5,763 nt of DNA. Origin: Methanosarcinales archaeon (lineage in GTDB: Archaea > Halobacteriota > Methanosarcinia > Methanosarcinales > Methanogasteraceae). A model generated the notes under the pieces. That model was not told where the DNA came from. It ran no database searches and worked only from the letters and a program-made list of their open reading frames with translations. The stretch is from contig QMVM01000138.1 of the NCBI GenBank assembly GCA_003661105.1, positions 1 through 5,763 of the forward strand. The letters run 5' to 3'. Below, piece by piece: positions 4,826-5,763 of this stretch. A program made the translations under genes and the position numbers. Position 1 is the first letter of the stretch. Every line of letters begins with the position of its first letter.

Positions 4826-5763
4826 ATGGTAGAACTTGAACGTGTAATCGAACGTCCGGAACGGATAAAGGAGCGGATCAGACAACGGAGGACGCGTGAG
4901 CGTGAACAGGAGCGTGAGACTGTTGAGTGCCCTGAGTGTCACAGCCGCGTCCTTGAGCGGGATTATGAGCGTGCTGAACTGGTGTGTAGGTCATGCGGGC
5001 TTGTCATCGAGACGAACATCATCGATCAGGGACCTGAATGGAGGGCATTTGATAGCGATCAGCGGCTAAGGAGAGCCAGAGTCGGATCTCCGATGACCTA
5101 TACGATACACGACAAAGGACTCTCCACCATGATCGACTGGAGAAATCGGGACTCTTACGGTCGGACGATCTCCACAAAGAACCGTGCCCAGTTGTATCGG
5201 CTTAGGAAATGGCAGCGCAGGATTCGTGTCAGCAATGCGACCGAGAGAAACCTTGCGTTCGCGCTATCCGAACTCGACCGGATGGCATCCGCGCTCGGAC
5301 TCCACCAGAATGTGCGGGAGTCAGCTGCCATGGTCTACCGTAAGGCGGTTGAGAAGAACCTGATTCGCGGGAGGAGCATCGAAGGAGTTGCAGCCAGTGC
5401 GCTATATGCTGCCTGCCGCCAGTGTTCGGTTCCAAGAACGCTTGACGAGATTGCAGCGGTCTCGAGGGTGAGCCGGAAAGAGATCGGCAGAACCTATCGA
5501 TTCGTTGCACGGGAGCTTGGCCTGAAACTTCAGCCGACATCACCGATCGACTATATTCCCAGATTCTGCTCCGGTCTTGACCTGGGCGGGGATGTGCAGG
5601 CACGCGGCATCACGATACTTAGGTCTGCGGCAGAGAGAGAGCTTACGAGCGGACGCGGACCTACCGGAGTTGCTGCTGCTGCGATATACATAGCATCAAT
5701 CGAGTGCGATCAGCGCAGGACCCAGAGAGAGGTGGCAGAGGTTGCCGGTGTCACCGAGGTGAC
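4826..5763 (+). CDS. tfb: Transcription initiation factor IIB (TFB), 3' end cut
   Basis: TFB binds the TBP-TATA complex and the BRE and recruits archaeal RNA polymerase for initiation. 312 residues are visible and the frame runs off the window; about 20-25 C-terminal residues are probably missing. In order: an unusually charged N-terminus (1-32, almost all Glu and Arg); a zinc ribbon with Cys35, Cys38, Cys54 and Cys57 (CPEC...CRSC); the B-reader region DQGPEWRAFDSDQR (67-80) and VGSPMTYTIHDKGLSTMIDW (86-105); a first cyclin repeat from about 137 with GRSIEGVAASALYAACRQCS (182-201); and a second repeat from about 232 with SGRGPTGVAAAAIYIAS (275-291) and RRTQREVAEVAGVTEV. The core is very close to TFB of methanogens as I remember it. 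ATG 4826 is preferred to ATG 4820 because of ribosome-site spacing and the MVE start common in Methanosarcinales TFB. The residue after the second Cys is His rather than the usual Gly. Confidence 0.96.
   Translation, partial: MVELERVIERPERIKERIRQRRTREREQERETVECPECHSRVLERDYERAELVCRSCGLVIETNIIDQGPEWRAFDSDQRLRRARVGSPMTYTIHDKGLSTMIDWRNRDSYGRTISTKNRAQLYRLRKWQRRIRVSNATERNLAFALSELDRMASALGLHQNVRESAAMVYRKAVEKNLIRGRSIEGVAASALYAACRQCSVPRTLDEIAAVSRVSRKEIGRTYRFVARELGLKLQPTSPIDYIPRFCSGLDLGGDVQARGITILRSAAERELTSGRGPTGVAAAAIYIASIECDQRRTQREVAEVAGVTEV

Noticed and set aside
4544..4942. Minus-strand open frame of 132 codons
   Set aside because: It is antisense to gar1 and the start of tfb, both well supported. 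The translation is rich in Phe, His and Arg without a recognisable motif.
5229..5603. Minus-strand open frame of 124 codons
   Set aside because: It is antisense to the conserved cyclin repeats of tfb.

Overview
The window comes from an archaeon, most likely a methanogen-related or ANME-type euryarchaeon. It carries archaeal transcription factor TFB and archaeal Gar1, and a TATA box with a purine-rich BRE element. It also has a bacterial-type DNA gyrase subunit B, which in Archaea is typical of Methanomicrobia/Methanosarcinia, Archaeoglobales, haloarchaea and relatives. The TrpF sequence has the 'VIMPDN...VQIHNDLP' style that I associate with Methanosarcinales-like TrpF. Genus-level placement cannot be made from this sequence alone.

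Layout from left to right. Positions 1-151 are AT-rich and hold no convincing gene. Positions 152-855 (minus) are a badly decayed transposase of the IS1634/IS4 DDE superfamily, with an internal deletion, two frameshifts, an internal stop and a changed catalytic Asp. Positions 856-1093 are a spacer, but a 61-codon open stretch continues in gyrB's own frame after the gyrB stop. gyrB (1094-2983), aroD (3091-3780) and trpF (3770-4522) all lie on the minus strand, in the transcription order trpF-aroD-gyrB. A 60-bp divergent promoter region (4523-4582) separates them from the plus-strand pair gar1 (4583-4816) and tfb (4826 to beyond the right edge).

trpF and aroD overlap and form a small aromatic amino acid operon: TrpF acts in tryptophan synthesis and AroD in the shikimate pathway. 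gyrB follows after 107 bp and may have its own promoter. gyrA, the usual partner of gyrB in archaeal genomes, is not in the window; the place downstream of gyrB is occupied by the transposase relic. gar1-tfb is an information-processing pair: an H/ACA RNP subunit for rRNA pseudouridylation and a general transcription initiation factor, probably translated from one mRNA.

The most unusual feature is inside trpF. Between the catalytic Asp motif (LLDT) and the phosphate-binding GGTGK loop, where the family normally has only a few residues, there is a low-complexity insertion of roughly 24-30 residues. It is built from five tandem 12-bp units (tetrapeptides with an invariant Ser) next to a second short repeat (TSIS-SR-TSIS). 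No CRISPR array, tRNA, rRNA or clearly new defence-type system is visible.
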